A stretch of DNA of 64,000 nucleotides, taken from positions 124,001 to 188,000 of the forward strand of contig NZ_REEZ01000006.1 of assembly GCF_003990445.1 (NCBI RefSeq). The letters run 5' to 3'. The notes under the pieces are model-generated. The model saw only the letters and a program-made list of their open reading frames with translations. It made no database searches and was not told where the DNA came from. Below, one piece after another: positions 17,979 through 26,296 of the stretch (positions are counted from its first letter, which is position 1; each line of letters starts with the position of its first letter). Both the position numbers and the translations under genes were made by a program. Source of the stretch: Pararhodobacter zhoushanensis (lineage in GTDB: Bacteria; Pseudomonadota; Alphaproteobacteria; Rhodobacterales; Rhodobacteraceae).

Positions 17979-18759
17979 GCCCGGTCTCGTGCAGGAACTG
18001 GGTGAGGGTTTCCGCATAGGCCTGCGGCTGGTCCACACAGGGCAGATGCCCCGCGCCCCGGATCAGCGCAAAGCGCGAGCCGGGCACCAGATCGGCGGTC
18101 TCGCGCACCAGATCGGGCGGGGTCGAGCCATCCTCAGAACCCGCAATGGCCAGAAGGGGCAAGCGCAGGCCCGAGGTCGGCGTGTAAAAATCCGTTCCCG
18201 CAATCGCCGCCGCACAGCCGCAATACCCGTCAACCGGCGTGCTGATCAGCCGCTCGCGGCAGGCCAGCGCCTGAGGCGTCTGGCGGAAACTGCGGGCGAA
18301 CCAGCGTTCCAGCGTGGCGTCGGCGATGCTGTCCAGACCCTCGGCCCTGATCCCCTCGATCCGTTGCTGCCACATCCCGGCCGTGCCGATCTTGGCGGCG
18401 GTGTTCGACAGCACCGCCGCACGCACCAGATCCAGCCGCTTGACCGCCAGCCCTTGCGCGATCAGCCCGCCGATGGACAGCCCGACCACCAGCGCATCGC
18501 GCATGCCGACATGGTCCATCATCCGCTCGGCATCACGCACCAGCGCGCCCATGGAATAGGGCGCGGGCGGCACGCTCGACTCGCCATGGCCGCGCAGCGA
18601 ATAGCGCAGGATCAGCAGGCCCGGCGGCAACAGGGGCACCAGTGCATCCCACAGGTGCAGGTCGGTTCCCAGCGCGTGGATCAGCACCACAGGCGCGCCT
18701 TTGGGGTCGCCATCCAGTCGGTAGTTCAGGCGCACATCGCCCAGATCGGCCATCACCAT
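17962..18759 (-). CDS. pcaD: alpha/beta hydrolase, 3-oxoadipate enol-lactonase-like
   Basis: 265 aa alpha/beta hydrolase. Nucleophile Ser95 in VGLSIGGLIAQG, oxyanion region VLIHALGTDLHLWD, acid in AGSEDGSTPP and His in GAGHLPCVDQP. These fit PcaD, which opens 3-oxoadipate enol-lactone in the beta-ketoadipate pathway. No other pca gene is nearby, so a related lactone or ester is also possible. GGAGGG lies seven bases before the chosen ATG. First gene of a three-gene overlapping operon. Confidence 0.72.
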   Translation of the reverse strand: MVMADLGDVRLNYRLDGDPKGAPVVLIHALGTDLHLWDALVPLLPPGLLILRYSLRGHGESSVPPAPYSMGALVRDAERMMDHVGMRDALVVGLSIGGLIAQGLAVKRLDLVRAAVLSNTAAKIGTAGMWQQRIEGIRAEGLDSIADATLERWFARSFRQTPQALACRERLISTPVDGYCGCAAAIAGTDFYTPTSGLRLPLLAIAGSEDGSTPPDLVRETADLVPGSRFALIRGAGHLPCVDQPQAYAETLTQFLHETGHVRPA

Positions 18760-18865
18760 GCGGCACCCTCCCTGTTACCCGACACCATCCCCAGTTTCGC
18801 CCGGCTCGGCAAGCGGCCTTGAACTTGCGGGCGTTAGTTGCGATCTGAGAGCCCGGAGGTGCTTT

Positions 18866-19441
18866 ATGAGCCAAACGAACCCCGTGATGGAATTTCTGCT
18901 GACGCGCCGGTCGCGCCCGGCAGCCGCGCTCAAGGCCCCCGCGCCTGAGGGCGCTGAGCTTGATCTGCTGCTGACCGCCGCCTCGCGCGTGCCCGATCAC
19001 GGGGCGCTGGTGCCGTGGCGGTTCCTGATCCTTGAGGACGCGGCCCGCCTTCGCCTTGCCGGACTGATCCGCGAGCGTGGTCCGGTGCTGGGCATCGACC
19101 CCGCCAAGATCGAGAAATCCGCCAAAAGCTGGGAGAATGCGCCGCTGATCGTGGGCGTCGTCTCCTCGCCGGTGCCGTCGGAGAAAGCGCCTGAGCTGGA
19201 GCAACTGCTGACCGCCGGGGCGGTGTGCACCTCGCTGGTCAACGCGGCGCTGTCGTCGGGCTGGGGGGCGGCGTGGATTACCGGTTGGGCGGCGTTTGAC
19301 CGGGTGTTCATGGAAGCCGGCCTTGGGCTGAAAGCGCATGAAAAGATTGCCGGGTTTGTGCATCTGGGCAGCTGCGAGACCCCGCCATCCGAGCGGGCGC
19401 GCCCGGATCTGTCGGCCCTCATCACCCGGGTTGCGCGATGA
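18866..19441 (+). CDS. nitroreductase family protein (YdjA-like)
   Basis: 191 aa FMN-dependent oxidoreductase. The conserved opening FLLTRRSRPA, the FMN-binding ASRVPDHGALVPWRFLIL and GWGAAWITGW match the single-domain YdjA subgroup. It would reduce nitroaromatics or related electrophiles with NAD(P)H. GGAGG precedes the ATG at 18866. Its stop overlaps the next gene by four bases. Confidence 0.85.
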   Translation: MSQTNPVMEFLLTRRSRPAAALKAPAPEGAELDLLLTAASRVPDHGALVPWRFLILEDAARLRLAGLIRERGPVLGIDPAKIEKSAKSWENAPLIVGVVSSPVPSEKAPELEQLLTAGAVCTSLVNAALSSGWGAAWITGWAAFDRVFMEAGLGLKAHEKIAGFVHLGSCETPPSERARPDLSALITRVAR

Positions 19442-20127
19442 TCTTTACCGCCTTTTACCGGGCACTGACGCAAATGGCCGACCCGCGGTTTCGGCGGGTG
19501 ATCTGGTTCGGGCTGGCTCTGGCGGTGGCGTTGCTGTTTGCGATGTACGCCGCGGTGCTGATGGTGGTGCAGGTCTTCACCCCCGACGCGATCACCTTGC
19601 CATGGGTCGGTGAGGTCAGCGGGCTTTCAACCCTGCTCTCGATCGGTTCGATCGCGGTGATGCTGGTGCTGTCGGTGTTCCTGATGGTGCCGGTCGCCTC
19701 GGCGTTTACCGGGCTTTTCCTTGACGACGTCGCCGACGCGGTCGAGGACCGCTATTACCCCAACCTGCCCGACACGCCGCGCACCCCCTTCTGGCCCGCC
19801 CTGCTCGACAGCCTGCGGTACTTCTGGCTGCTGGTCGTGCTGAACCTGCTGGGGCTGGTCGTGGTGATCTTCAGCGCCGGACTGGGGATGGTCGTGCTCT
19901 GGGCGATCAACGGTTATCTGTTGTCGCGCGAATATTTCGTGATGGTCGCCCTGCGCCGCATGCCGCCCAAAGACGCGCATGCCATGCGGCGGGCAAATTT
20001 CATCCGTCTGTGGATCGCGGGGGTGCTGATGGCGATCCCGCTCAGCATCCCGCTGGTCAATTTGCTGGTGCCGGTCGTCGGCGCAGCTGTCTTTACGCAT
20101 CTCTTTCACCGCATCGCGCTGCGGTGA
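19438..20127 (+). CDS. EI24-domain (CysZ-like) membrane protein
   Basis: 229 aa, about four to five hydrophobic segments. The pattern FTGLFLDDVADAVEDRYYP and the later SREYFVMVALRRM is the EI24/CysZ signature. CysZ imports sulfate in enterobacteria; whether this member does so is not shown by context. It overlaps the nitroreductase stop (ATGA), so they share a transcript. Confidence 0.8.
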   Translation: MIFTAFYRALTQMADPRFRRVIWFGLALAVALLFAMYAAVLMVVQVFTPDAITLPWVGEVSGLSTLLSIGSIAVMLVLSVFLMVPVASAFTGLFLDDVADAVEDRYYPNLPDTPRTPFWPALLDSLRYFWLLVVLNLLGLVVVIFSAGLGMVVLWAINGYLLSREYFVMVALRRMPPKDAHAMRRANFIRLWIAGVLMAIPLSIPLVNLLVPVVGAAVFTHLFHRIALR

Positions 20128-20137
20128 AAGCGACGCC

Positions 20138-20422
20138 TCAGGGGGCGCCGTAAACCATCCGGTGAGTCAGGTCATCCAGCGCCTGCACGGTGACGAAACC
20201 CGAGATGATCACATAAGCCAGAACCGCCCAGATACAGACGGCGGCGATGGTCGTGGTGATCATCTTGCGCTTGAGGTTCAGGTTCGCCGGGGCGGATTCA
20301 GGCGTACCGTTGACCACCTGCCCGACGTCGCCCTGAGTTTTCAGGCGCAGCGGCAGCACGACCAGCAAGGTCAGAAACCACACAAAGGCAAAGAGCACGA
20401 AGCCGGAAACAGGGTTCATCAT
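20138..20422 (-). CDS. DUF1467 family membrane protein
   Basis: 94 aa with two membrane helices (VLFAFVWFLTLLVVLPLRL and ITTTIAAVCIWAVLAYVII). Short Rhodobacterales/Rhizobiales family of unknown function that regularly follows the methylmalonyl-CoA epimerase gene. The ATG overlaps the epimerase stop by one base (TGATG). Confidence 0.82.
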   Translation of the reverse strand: MMNPVSGFVLFAFVWFLTLLVVLPLRLKTQGDVGQVVNGTPESAPANLNLKRKMITTTIAAVCIWAVLAYVIISGFVTVQALDDLTHRMVYGAP

Positions 20423-20826
20423 CAGACTTGCTCCAGTTCGACCAGACAGCCGTTGAAATCCTTGGGATGCAAAAAGAGCACCGGCTTGCCATGCGCCCCG
20501 ATGCGCGGCTCGCCCGAGCCCAGAACCCGCGCACCCTTGGCCAGCAGCTGATCGCGGGCGGCGAGGATATCGTCGACCTCGTAGCAGATATGGTGAATGC
20601 CACCCGCCGGGTTCTTGTCCAGAAAGCCCTGAATCGGGCTGGCGTCGCCGAGCGGATACAAAAGCTCGATCTTGGTGTTGGGCAGCGTGATGAAGACCAC
20701 CGTGACGCCGTGATCGGGCTCATCCTGCGGCGCGCCGACGTCTGCGCCCAACGTGTCGCGGTATTGGGCGGCGGCGGCCTGCAAGTCAGGCACGGCGATG
20801 GCGACGTGATTCAGGCGTCCGATCAT
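20422..20826 (-). CDS. mce: methylmalonyl-CoA epimerase
   Basis: 134 aa VOC-fold enzyme interconverting (R)- and (S)-methylmalonyl-CoA in propionate and ethylmalonyl-CoA metabolism. It opens with IGRLNHVAIAVPDLQAAAAQ, and metal ligands appear as the His in LNHVA, the His in GGIHHICYEVDD and a Glu near the C-terminus (LVELEQV). The start at 20826 is where homologues begin. Coupled to the DUF1467 gene. Confidence 0.9.
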   Translation of the reverse strand: MIGRLNHVAIAVPDLQAAAAQYRDTLGADVGAPQDEPDHGVTVVFITLPNTKIELLYPLGDASPIQGFLDKNPAGGIHHICYEVDDILAARDQLLAKGARVLGSGEPRIGAHGKPVLFLHPKDFNGCLVELEQV

Positions 20827-20961
20827 GACGATCCTCCTTGGAGTGTTGGGGGCATTCCATAGACCAGAGCGCGCAGAAAGCAAGCGACGCGAGGCCGCAG
20901 GGGATTAACCGCGCCTTAGTCTTCCTGCGCCACAGTCAGAAGGTGAATGAGGGAGACGCCG

Positions 20962-21663
20962 ATGCCCAACCCTGTCGAGCCTGACTTTGCCACCCGACCG
21001 TCTGCCGCGATTGTCCCGGGATGCGCCCTGCCGCCGCGCACCTTGCTGCTGGTCGAGGACAGCCGCTTCGCCGCGGAAGCCGTCCGTCTGATCTGCCGAC
21101 GCGCGGGGATCAGGCTCAGGCGGGCAGAGTCGCTCACCGCCGCGCGGTTGCATTTGCGCGTGTACCGCCCCGATATCGTGCTGGTCGATCTGGGATTGCC
21201 TGACGGGTCGGGACTGGATCTGATCGCCGGACTGGCGACCGCCGGACCGCGCCCGCAACGACTGATCGCGGTCAGTGGCGACGCGACACTGGAAGGCGCG
21301 GCGCGCGCGGCGGGGGCGGATGCGTTCCTGCTCAAGCCGGTCACGCTGACACAGCATCTGTCGCTGATGACCGGCGATGCCGATTTGCGCCCGGCATCAG
21401 CTGAGGATTGCGAGGCACGCAGCCGCAACGCCGGGGCAGACCCCCTGGCGCTGCGGGATGATCTGCGTCTGGTCCATGATCTGCTGAGCGGGACGGGCGC
21501 ACCGGAGCGGTTGCATTATGCCGGCCAGTTTCTGGCCTCAGTGGGTCATGCGCTGCACGACAGCCCACTCGCCACTGCCGCAGAAGCCGCGACCCGTGCC
21601 GGGGATCGCCGCTCGCTGATGGCACTCGCGCAGGCAAAATCGGCGCAGGTGCCGATGATCTGA
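20962..21663 (+). CDS. stand-alone response regulator receiver protein
   Basis: 233 aa. Receiver domain about residues 25-145: acidic pair in LLLVEDSRFAAEAV, phospho-acceptor Asp in VLVDLGLPDGSG, and the conserved lysine in FLLKPV. There is no recognised output domain; the last 90 residues are helical and may bind a partner. The start at 20962 is preferred over 20947 because GAGGGAG sits just before it. No kinase lies next to it. Confidence 0.8.
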   Translation: MPNPVEPDFATRPSAAIVPGCALPPRTLLLVEDSRFAAEAVRLICRRAGIRLRRAESLTAARLHLRVYRPDIVLVDLGLPDGSGLDLIAGLATAGPRPQRLIAVSGDATLEGAARAAGADAFLLKPVTLTQHLSLMTGDADLRPASAEDCEARSRNAGADPLALRDDLRLVHDLLSGTGAPERLHYAGQFLASVGHALHDSPLATAAEAATRAGDRRSLMALAQAKSAQVPMI

Positions 21664-21958
21664 GCAGGCACCGGCGGGGTTTCGCCCTCGGTTAAGGCGG
21701 CTGACGCCGCCTCGCCCTCACGCGACCCGGTGCGCCGCTAGCGCGGCGCGCAAGAAGGGGGGCTTTCCGCCCCCCTCTTCGGCTAACGCCGAATTCACCC
21801 CCCGAGGATATTTTCAGAGCAAAGACAGCGCGGTTAACGACTTCTTAACGCGCCTTCTTTGCTCGCTAAATATCCCGGGGGCGGGCCGGAACGGCCCGGT
21901 GGGGGCAGCGCCCCCAAGCGGCGCGAGCCCCCTCGATGGGGGCTCGCGCCGCTGCTCC
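21664..21958. repeat. composite palindromic intergenic element
   Basis: Contains, in order: a GC-rich hairpin, GGGGGGC..GCCCCCC (about 21757-21775), CTTCGGC/GCCGAA(TTC), CACCCCCCGA, then the TTAA element: GGATATTT (21806-21813), GAGCAAAGA (21817-21825), TTAACGACTTCTTAA (21834-21848), TTCTTTGCTC (about 21855-21864) and AAATATCC (21868-21875), followed by GC palindromes. It is the most complete copy, between two convergent genes. No gene is seen in this stretch. Confidence 0.78.
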
Positions 21959-24505
21959 CTACAGGCGCATCCGCGATCCGCTCGGGTCAAAGGGTGGCTC
22001 CAGCGCAATCACCGCCGGGCGGCGTTCGCCCATGATCTCGACCTCGAACATGCCCGCACTGCCGTCCTCAGCCAGTGCCGCCGGGACATAGCCCTGCGCC
22101 ATGGATTTCTCGACGTAATGCGCGTAGCCGCCCGAGGTGACCCAGCCGACCACGCGCCAGTCGCCATCGCGCGACGGGTTGGGGCTGGGCATCGCGGTCC
22201 CCGAGGCGTCAAAGCGCGGCGCGCCGTAGCCATGGGGGGCGCTGATCGTGCCATAATCGGTGTCCCCGACACGCGCCCAGATCGGCTCGTCGCCCAGCAC
22301 ATCCGCCGTGCCCGCGTCGACGATCAGCGAGATGCGGCGCAGTTTGGGGCCGTCGTCGCGCTCTTTCACCGCCGCCTCGCGCCCGATGAAATCGGGTTTC
22401 TGCAGCTTCACGAAACGGTCCATCGCCCCCTCGAACGGGCCATAAATCGGGCGCAGCTCGGCGAACCAGGTCGGGAAGTTCTTTTCCAGCCGCATCGACA
22501 AGAGCGCGCGCATGCCGAAATCGACGATGCCGAACTCGGCCCCTGCCGCCTTGATCGCCAGATACACCCGCCGCTGAGCCGCCGGTTTCATCCAGATCTC
22601 ATACCCAAGATCGCCGGAATAGGTGATCCGGTTGACCATGCAGGGCGCGCCTGCGACGTCCATCTCGCGGAAGTCCATGAAGCGGAAGCCCTCGGCCGAG
22701 ACATCCTCATCGACCAGCTGCGTGAGCACTTCGCGTGCCTTGGGTCCGCAGACCGACAGACCGACCAGATCCATGTGGAAGCGTTTCACCGCGACCGAGC
22801 CGTCAGCGGGTAGATGCTGCTCGAACCAGCGCATGTGATACTTCGATGCCCCCAGCGAGCCCCAGATCACGAAGCGCCCCTCGGCGGCCTTGGCGATGGT
22901 GAAATCGCCGATCAGCTTGCCGTTGTCGTTCAGCATTGGTGTCAGCACCAGACGCCCCACCTTGGGCATGGTGTTGGTCATCAGGTGATCCAGCCAGGCC
23001 TCGGCCCCTGCCCCGGTCACCTCGTATTTGGCGAAGTTGGCGATCTCGGTGACACCGACGCTCTCGCGCGTCGCTTTCACCTCACGCGCGATATGCGCAA
23101 AGTCGTTCGAGCGGTGGAAGCTGGGCACATCATGCGCCTCATCCGCCGAGGGGGCGAACCACAGCGGCGTTTCCAGCCCCCAGCTGTCGCCCATCACCGC
23201 GTTCTGCGCGACCATCAGGTCATAAAGCGGCGTGGTCTCGGCCGGGCGGGCGGCGGGCAGTTCCTCGTTCGGAAAGCGGATCGAGAAGCGACGCGAGTAG
23301 TTTTCGCGCACTTTGGCGTTGGTATAGCGCAGCGTCGCCCATTCACCGTAGCGCGACACATCCATGCCGAACACGTCGTGGCCCGGATCGCCCTGCGTCA
23401 TCCAGTTGGCCAGCACCAGACCGACACCGCCGCCCTGTGAAAAGCCCGCCATCACCGCGCAGGCTGACCAGTAGTTCGTCAGCCCCTGCACCGGCCCGAC
23501 CAGCGGGTTGCCATCCGGAGCGAAGGTAAACGGCCCGTTGATGATCTGCTTGATCCCGGCCTGCTCGACCGCCGGGAAATGGCGGAAGCCAACCTCAAGC
23601 GAGGGGGCGATGCGGTCCAGATCCGGCGCCAGCAGCTCGTGCCCGAAATCCCACGGCGTATTGACCGGCGACCACGGTTTGCAGGCTTTCTCATAGGTGC
23701 CCAGCAGGATGCCCTGCCGTTCCTGTCGCGTGTAAATCTCGCCCTTGAAGTCGATGACGCCGACCAGCTCGCGGCCCGTCGACTGGTTGAACTCGATCAC
23801 CTCGGGCATGGCGTCGGTGAGCAGGTACATATGCTCCATCGCCAGCACCGGCAGTTCCAGCCCGACCATGCGCCCGACTTCGCGCGCCCACAGGCCCCCG
23901 GCATTCACCACATGCTCGCAACGGATGGTGCCGTTGACGGTGTGCAGCGTCCACATGCCGTCGGGGTCTTGCGTGATGTCCTTGACCGGGTTGCGCAATT
24001 CGATCTCGGCGCCCAGCACCTTGGCCGCCTTGGCGTAAGCGTGCGTGGTGCCCGAGGGGTCGAGGTGGCCCTCGACCGGATCCCACAAAGCGCCGACGAA
24101 CTGCGTCTCGTCCATCAGCGGGAACATCGCCTTGGCCTCGGACGGGGTGATCAGCTCGGTCTCCATCCCCAGCGCGCGGCCGCGCGCGTGGGTCATGCGC
24201 AGGAAGTTCATCCGTTCCGGACTGTCGGCCATCATCACGCCGCCGGTCAGGTGCAGCCCGCAGGACTGGCCGCTGATGCGCTCAAGCTCTTCGTACAGTG
24301 ACACCGTGTAGGCCTGCAGCCGCGCCACATTGGGATCGCCGTTCAGCGTGTGAAACCCGCCCGCCGCGTGCCAGCTGGAGCCCGAGGTCAGTTCCGAGCG
24401 CTCGATCAGCAGTACGTCCTTCCAGCCGGCCTTGGCCAGATGGAACAGCACCGAGCAGCCGACGACGCCGCCCCCGATCACTACGGCCCGATAGGTTCGC
24501 GTCAT
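21959..24505 (-). CDS. FAD-dependent oxidoreductase with GcvT-type folate domain (dimethylglycine/sarcosine dehydrogenase-like)
   Basis: 848 aa. The N-terminal DAO domain has VVIGGGVVGCSVLFHLAKAG and the histidine used for covalent FAD in SSWHAAGGFH. The C-terminal half (from about residue 430) is the aminomethyltransferase-like folate domain (SYSGDLGYEIWMKP region). This architecture oxidatively demethylates dimethylglycine, sarcosine or related N-methyl compounds and passes formaldehyde to tetrahydrofolate. The start at 24505 overlaps the upstream PhnD-like gene. Several paralogues usually occur per roseobacter genome, so the precise substrate is uncertain. Confidence 0.87.
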   Translation of the reverse strand: MTRTYRAVVIGGGVVGCSVLFHLAKAGWKDVLLIERSELTSGSSWHAAGGFHTLNGDPNVARLQAYTVSLYEELERISGQSCGLHLTGGVMMADSPERMNFLRMTHARGRALGMETELITPSEAKAMFPLMDETQFVGALWDPVEGHLDPSGTTHAYAKAAKVLGAEIELRNPVKDITQDPDGMWTLHTVNGTIRCEHVVNAGGLWAREVGRMVGLELPVLAMEHMYLLTDAMPEVIEFNQSTGRELVGVIDFKGEIYTRQERQGILLGTYEKACKPWSPVNTPWDFGHELLAPDLDRIAPSLEVGFRHFPAVEQAGIKQIINGPFTFAPDGNPLVGPVQGLTNYWSACAVMAGFSQGGGVGLVLANWMTQGDPGHDVFGMDVSRYGEWATLRYTNAKVRENYSRRFSIRFPNEELPAARPAETTPLYDLMVAQNAVMGDSWGLETPLWFAPSADEAHDVPSFHRSNDFAHIAREVKATRESVGVTEIANFAKYEVTGAGAEAWLDHLMTNTMPKVGRLVLTPMLNDNGKLIGDFTIAKAAEGRFVIWGSLGASKYHMRWFEQHLPADGSVAVKRFHMDLVGLSVCGPKAREVLTQLVDEDVSAEGFRFMDFREMDVAGAPCMVNRITYSGDLGYEIWMKPAAQRRVYLAIKAAGAEFGIVDFGMRALLSMRLEKNFPTWFAELRPIYGPFEGAMDRFVKLQKPDFIGREAAVKERDDGPKLRRISLIVDAGTADVLGDEPIWARVGDTDYGTISAPHGYGAPRFDASGTAMPSPNPSRDGDWRVVGWVTSGGYAHYVEKSMAQGYVPAALAEDGSAGMFEVEIMGERRPAVIALEPPFDPSGSRMRL

Positions 24506-25266
24506 GCGTCTCTCCCTGCGGCTACCGGGTGGCAGCCCATGCTGATAAGGTGTTGGGTCAGAATGTCCGCCGTCTGCGGATCGGTCGCGCGGCTGGTTAC
24601 ATAGGGCAGACCCGGGCGCTCGGCTGTCCAGCCGACGACGCGTAGACCGATCGCGTTGATCTCGACCCGGCGCGCCAGATCCCATGAACGGCAATCGACG
24701 GCGGCAATATCGGCGCGCCCCTTTGCGACGGCGATGACCGAGCCGCGATGACCGCCGGTGTCGAGGACATCCTCAGCCAGCTCCAGCGGGTCCGCGCCCA
24801 GATCCGCCTTGAGCGCCAAATAGCCCGAGAGCGACTCGCGCCCGTTGAGGCCAAAGCGCTGCCCATCGAGCAGGCCATCGGGCAGATCAGCGCCGGGATG
24901 GTCGGGCACGGGCACATCGGCGCTCAGGCCGAGATCAAGCGCCGTCTCTGCCCGCGCGATCACGGCTGAGCGATAGAACGGCCCCCTGCCCCCCAGAAAG
25001 GCCGAATAATCCGGCTGCGCCAGCGGCAGCAGATGCGCGATCAGCCCCAGCCCCAGCGGCCCCCAGCAGGTCTGGCTGAACACCAGCGCCGGGTCGCGCC
25101 AATAAGCGTCAATATCGCCCCAGTCGGGCGCGGTGATCTCGTCGGGCAACGCAAGGCCGCGCGCACGCGCGCCGTCGCGGATCTGCGCCCACAGGCCAAG
25201 GGTCTCATCGCGAACCTCGGGCCAGTCGTACATCGGCAGGCTGGCGTGCAGGGCCTTCTCGCTCAT
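24502..25266 (-). CDS. PhnD-like periplasmic-binding-fold protein without signal peptide
   Basis: 254 aa member of the PhnD/SsuA/transferrin-like ligand-binding fold (QTCWGPLGLGLIAHL, GHRGSVIAVAKGRADIAAVDC). Such proteins usually bind phosphonates or similar oxyanions for an ABC importer, but this one has no signal peptide or lipobox and no transporter gene beside it, so it is probably cytosolic. It overlaps the desaturase-like gene and the FAD/GcvT gene by four bases each. A ligand-sensing or substrate-carrying role in that operon is inferred. Confidence 0.75.
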   Translation of the reverse strand: MSEKALHASLPMYDWPEVRDETLGLWAQIRDGARARGLALPDEITAPDWGDIDAYWRDPALVFSQTCWGPLGLGLIAHLLPLAQPDYSAFLGGRGPFYRSAVIARAETALDLGLSADVPVPDHPGADLPDGLLDGQRFGLNGRESLSGYLALKADLGADPLELAEDVLDTGGHRGSVIAVAKGRADIAAVDCRSWDLARRVEINAIGLRVVGWTAERPGLPYVTSRATDPQTADILTQHLISMGCHPVAAGRDA

Positions 25267-26156
25267 ACCTGCCCCGGGTCGCGGCGCAGCGTGGGATGGG
25301 CGACGGGCTCTTTCGCCGTCAGACCCCAGCGACGCCAGAGCGCCAGATAATTGGGAAACACATAGCCTCCGTTGAGCTGCTGCCATTCCTCGCGCCGCTC
25401 GGCGTAGAGCCGGGGCAAGGCATACCACGGGGCCGAGGGCAGTTTATGGTGCACGATATGCAGGTTGTTGTGCAAGTAGAGCCAGGCCAGCGGCGAGCGC
25501 TCGACGATGATCGTGCGGCCCTCGGGGGTTTCATGCCAGCGGTGCTCAGCAAAGCTGCGCAGGGCGATCAGGCCCAGACCCGGCCAGCAGACAGCGACAA
25601 CATAAAGCCAGAGCGGTATGCCCATCGCCCAGACCAGCGCGAGGATCAGCGCAGCGGCAGGCAGATGGATCGCCCAGGCCAGCCGCACGCCATGAGCGTC
25701 GGCGCGGATCTGGCGCAGTTCATCGGCGTAGAAACCGATGGCCACCAGCCACGGCCCCAGCGTGACACGGCCCAGCAGGGTGTTGTTCAGGCCCAGCAGG
25801 TATTTCAGCCAGCCCGGCAAGGCATCGTATTGCCAGTGAGCCCGGTAATAGGTCTCGGGGTCGTCGAACGGATCGGTCAGCCGTGTGTCGTGATGATGCG
25901 CCAGATGCGAAGCCTTGTAGCGCCGGTACGGATAGGCCAGCGAGACCGGCAGCGTGACCAGCGCCTCGTTGACCAGACGTTTGCGGGTGGGATGGCCGTG
26001 CAGGCATTCGTGGACCAGCGAGGAATGCAGCGCCGCACAGAGCGCCATCAGGGCCAGCGCGAGGATGGGCACCAAGGGCCAAAGCCAGAACCCGGCAAAC
26101 AGCCAGCCGCCATAACACAGGGCGATTAACCCTAAAGTGGGCCATTCCAGACGCAT
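25263..26156 (-). CDS. fatty acid desaturase-family membrane protein
   Basis: 297 aa with four or so membrane helices and the three histidine boxes of the membrane di-iron family: HECLHGH, HLAHHHD and HIVHHKLP. These bind a non-haem di-iron centre for desaturation or hydroxylation with O2. Three ATGs compete (26177, 26168, 26156); 26156 is preferred because GTGGACA-N10-TGTCCAC overlaps the first one and a weak GAGAG lies before the last. Being fused by overlaps to demethylation-type genes hints at a substrate other than a bulk lipid. Confidence 0.78.
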   Translation of the reverse strand: MRLEWPTLGLIALCYGGWLFAGFWLWPLVPILALALMALCAALHSSLVHECLHGHPTRKRLVNEALVTLPVSLAYPYRRYKASHLAHHHDTRLTDPFDDPETYYRAHWQYDALPGWLKYLLGLNNTLLGRVTLGPWLVAIGFYADELRQIRADAHGVRLAWAIHLPAAALILALVWAMGIPLWLYVVAVCWPGLGLIALRSFAEHRWHETPEGRTIIVERSPLAWLYLHNNLHIVHHKLPSAPWYALPRLYAERREEWQQLNGGYVFPNYLALWRRWGLTAKEPVAHPTLRRDPGQV

Positions 26157-26169
26157 CACGACTCTCATT

Positions 26170-26193
26170 GTGGACATGGACAGGAGTGTCCAC
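26170..26193. promoter_or_regulatory. inverted repeat, candidate operator
   Basis: GTGGACA (26170-26176) and TGTCCAC (26187-26193) form perfect seven-base arms around a ten-base spacer, just before the desaturase-like gene and about 100 bases upstream of the divergent XRE gene. Arm centres are 17 bases apart. Binding by the neighbouring XRE protein is a guess. Confidence 0.5.
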
Positions 26194-26243
26194 CTTCGCC
26201 GCCCATGGAACAAGGCGCGTTTGCGCGTCACCTCCGACCCCGA

Positions 26244-26279
26244 TTGACGTTTGCAGTCACGTTTGTTTACTAAAGACAA
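26244..26279 (+). promoter_or_regulatory. promoter with TTTACTAAA palindrome upstream of XRE gene
   Basis: TTGACG (26244-26249) and TTACTA (26267-26272) are spaced 17 bases and resemble a sigma-70 type promoter. The -10 region overlaps TTTACTAAA (26266-26274), a perfect nine-base palindrome within TTGTTTACTAAAGACAA. This arrangement suggests autoregulation. Confidence 0.45.
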
Positions 26280-26296
26280 CAGATCAGGACCGTATC

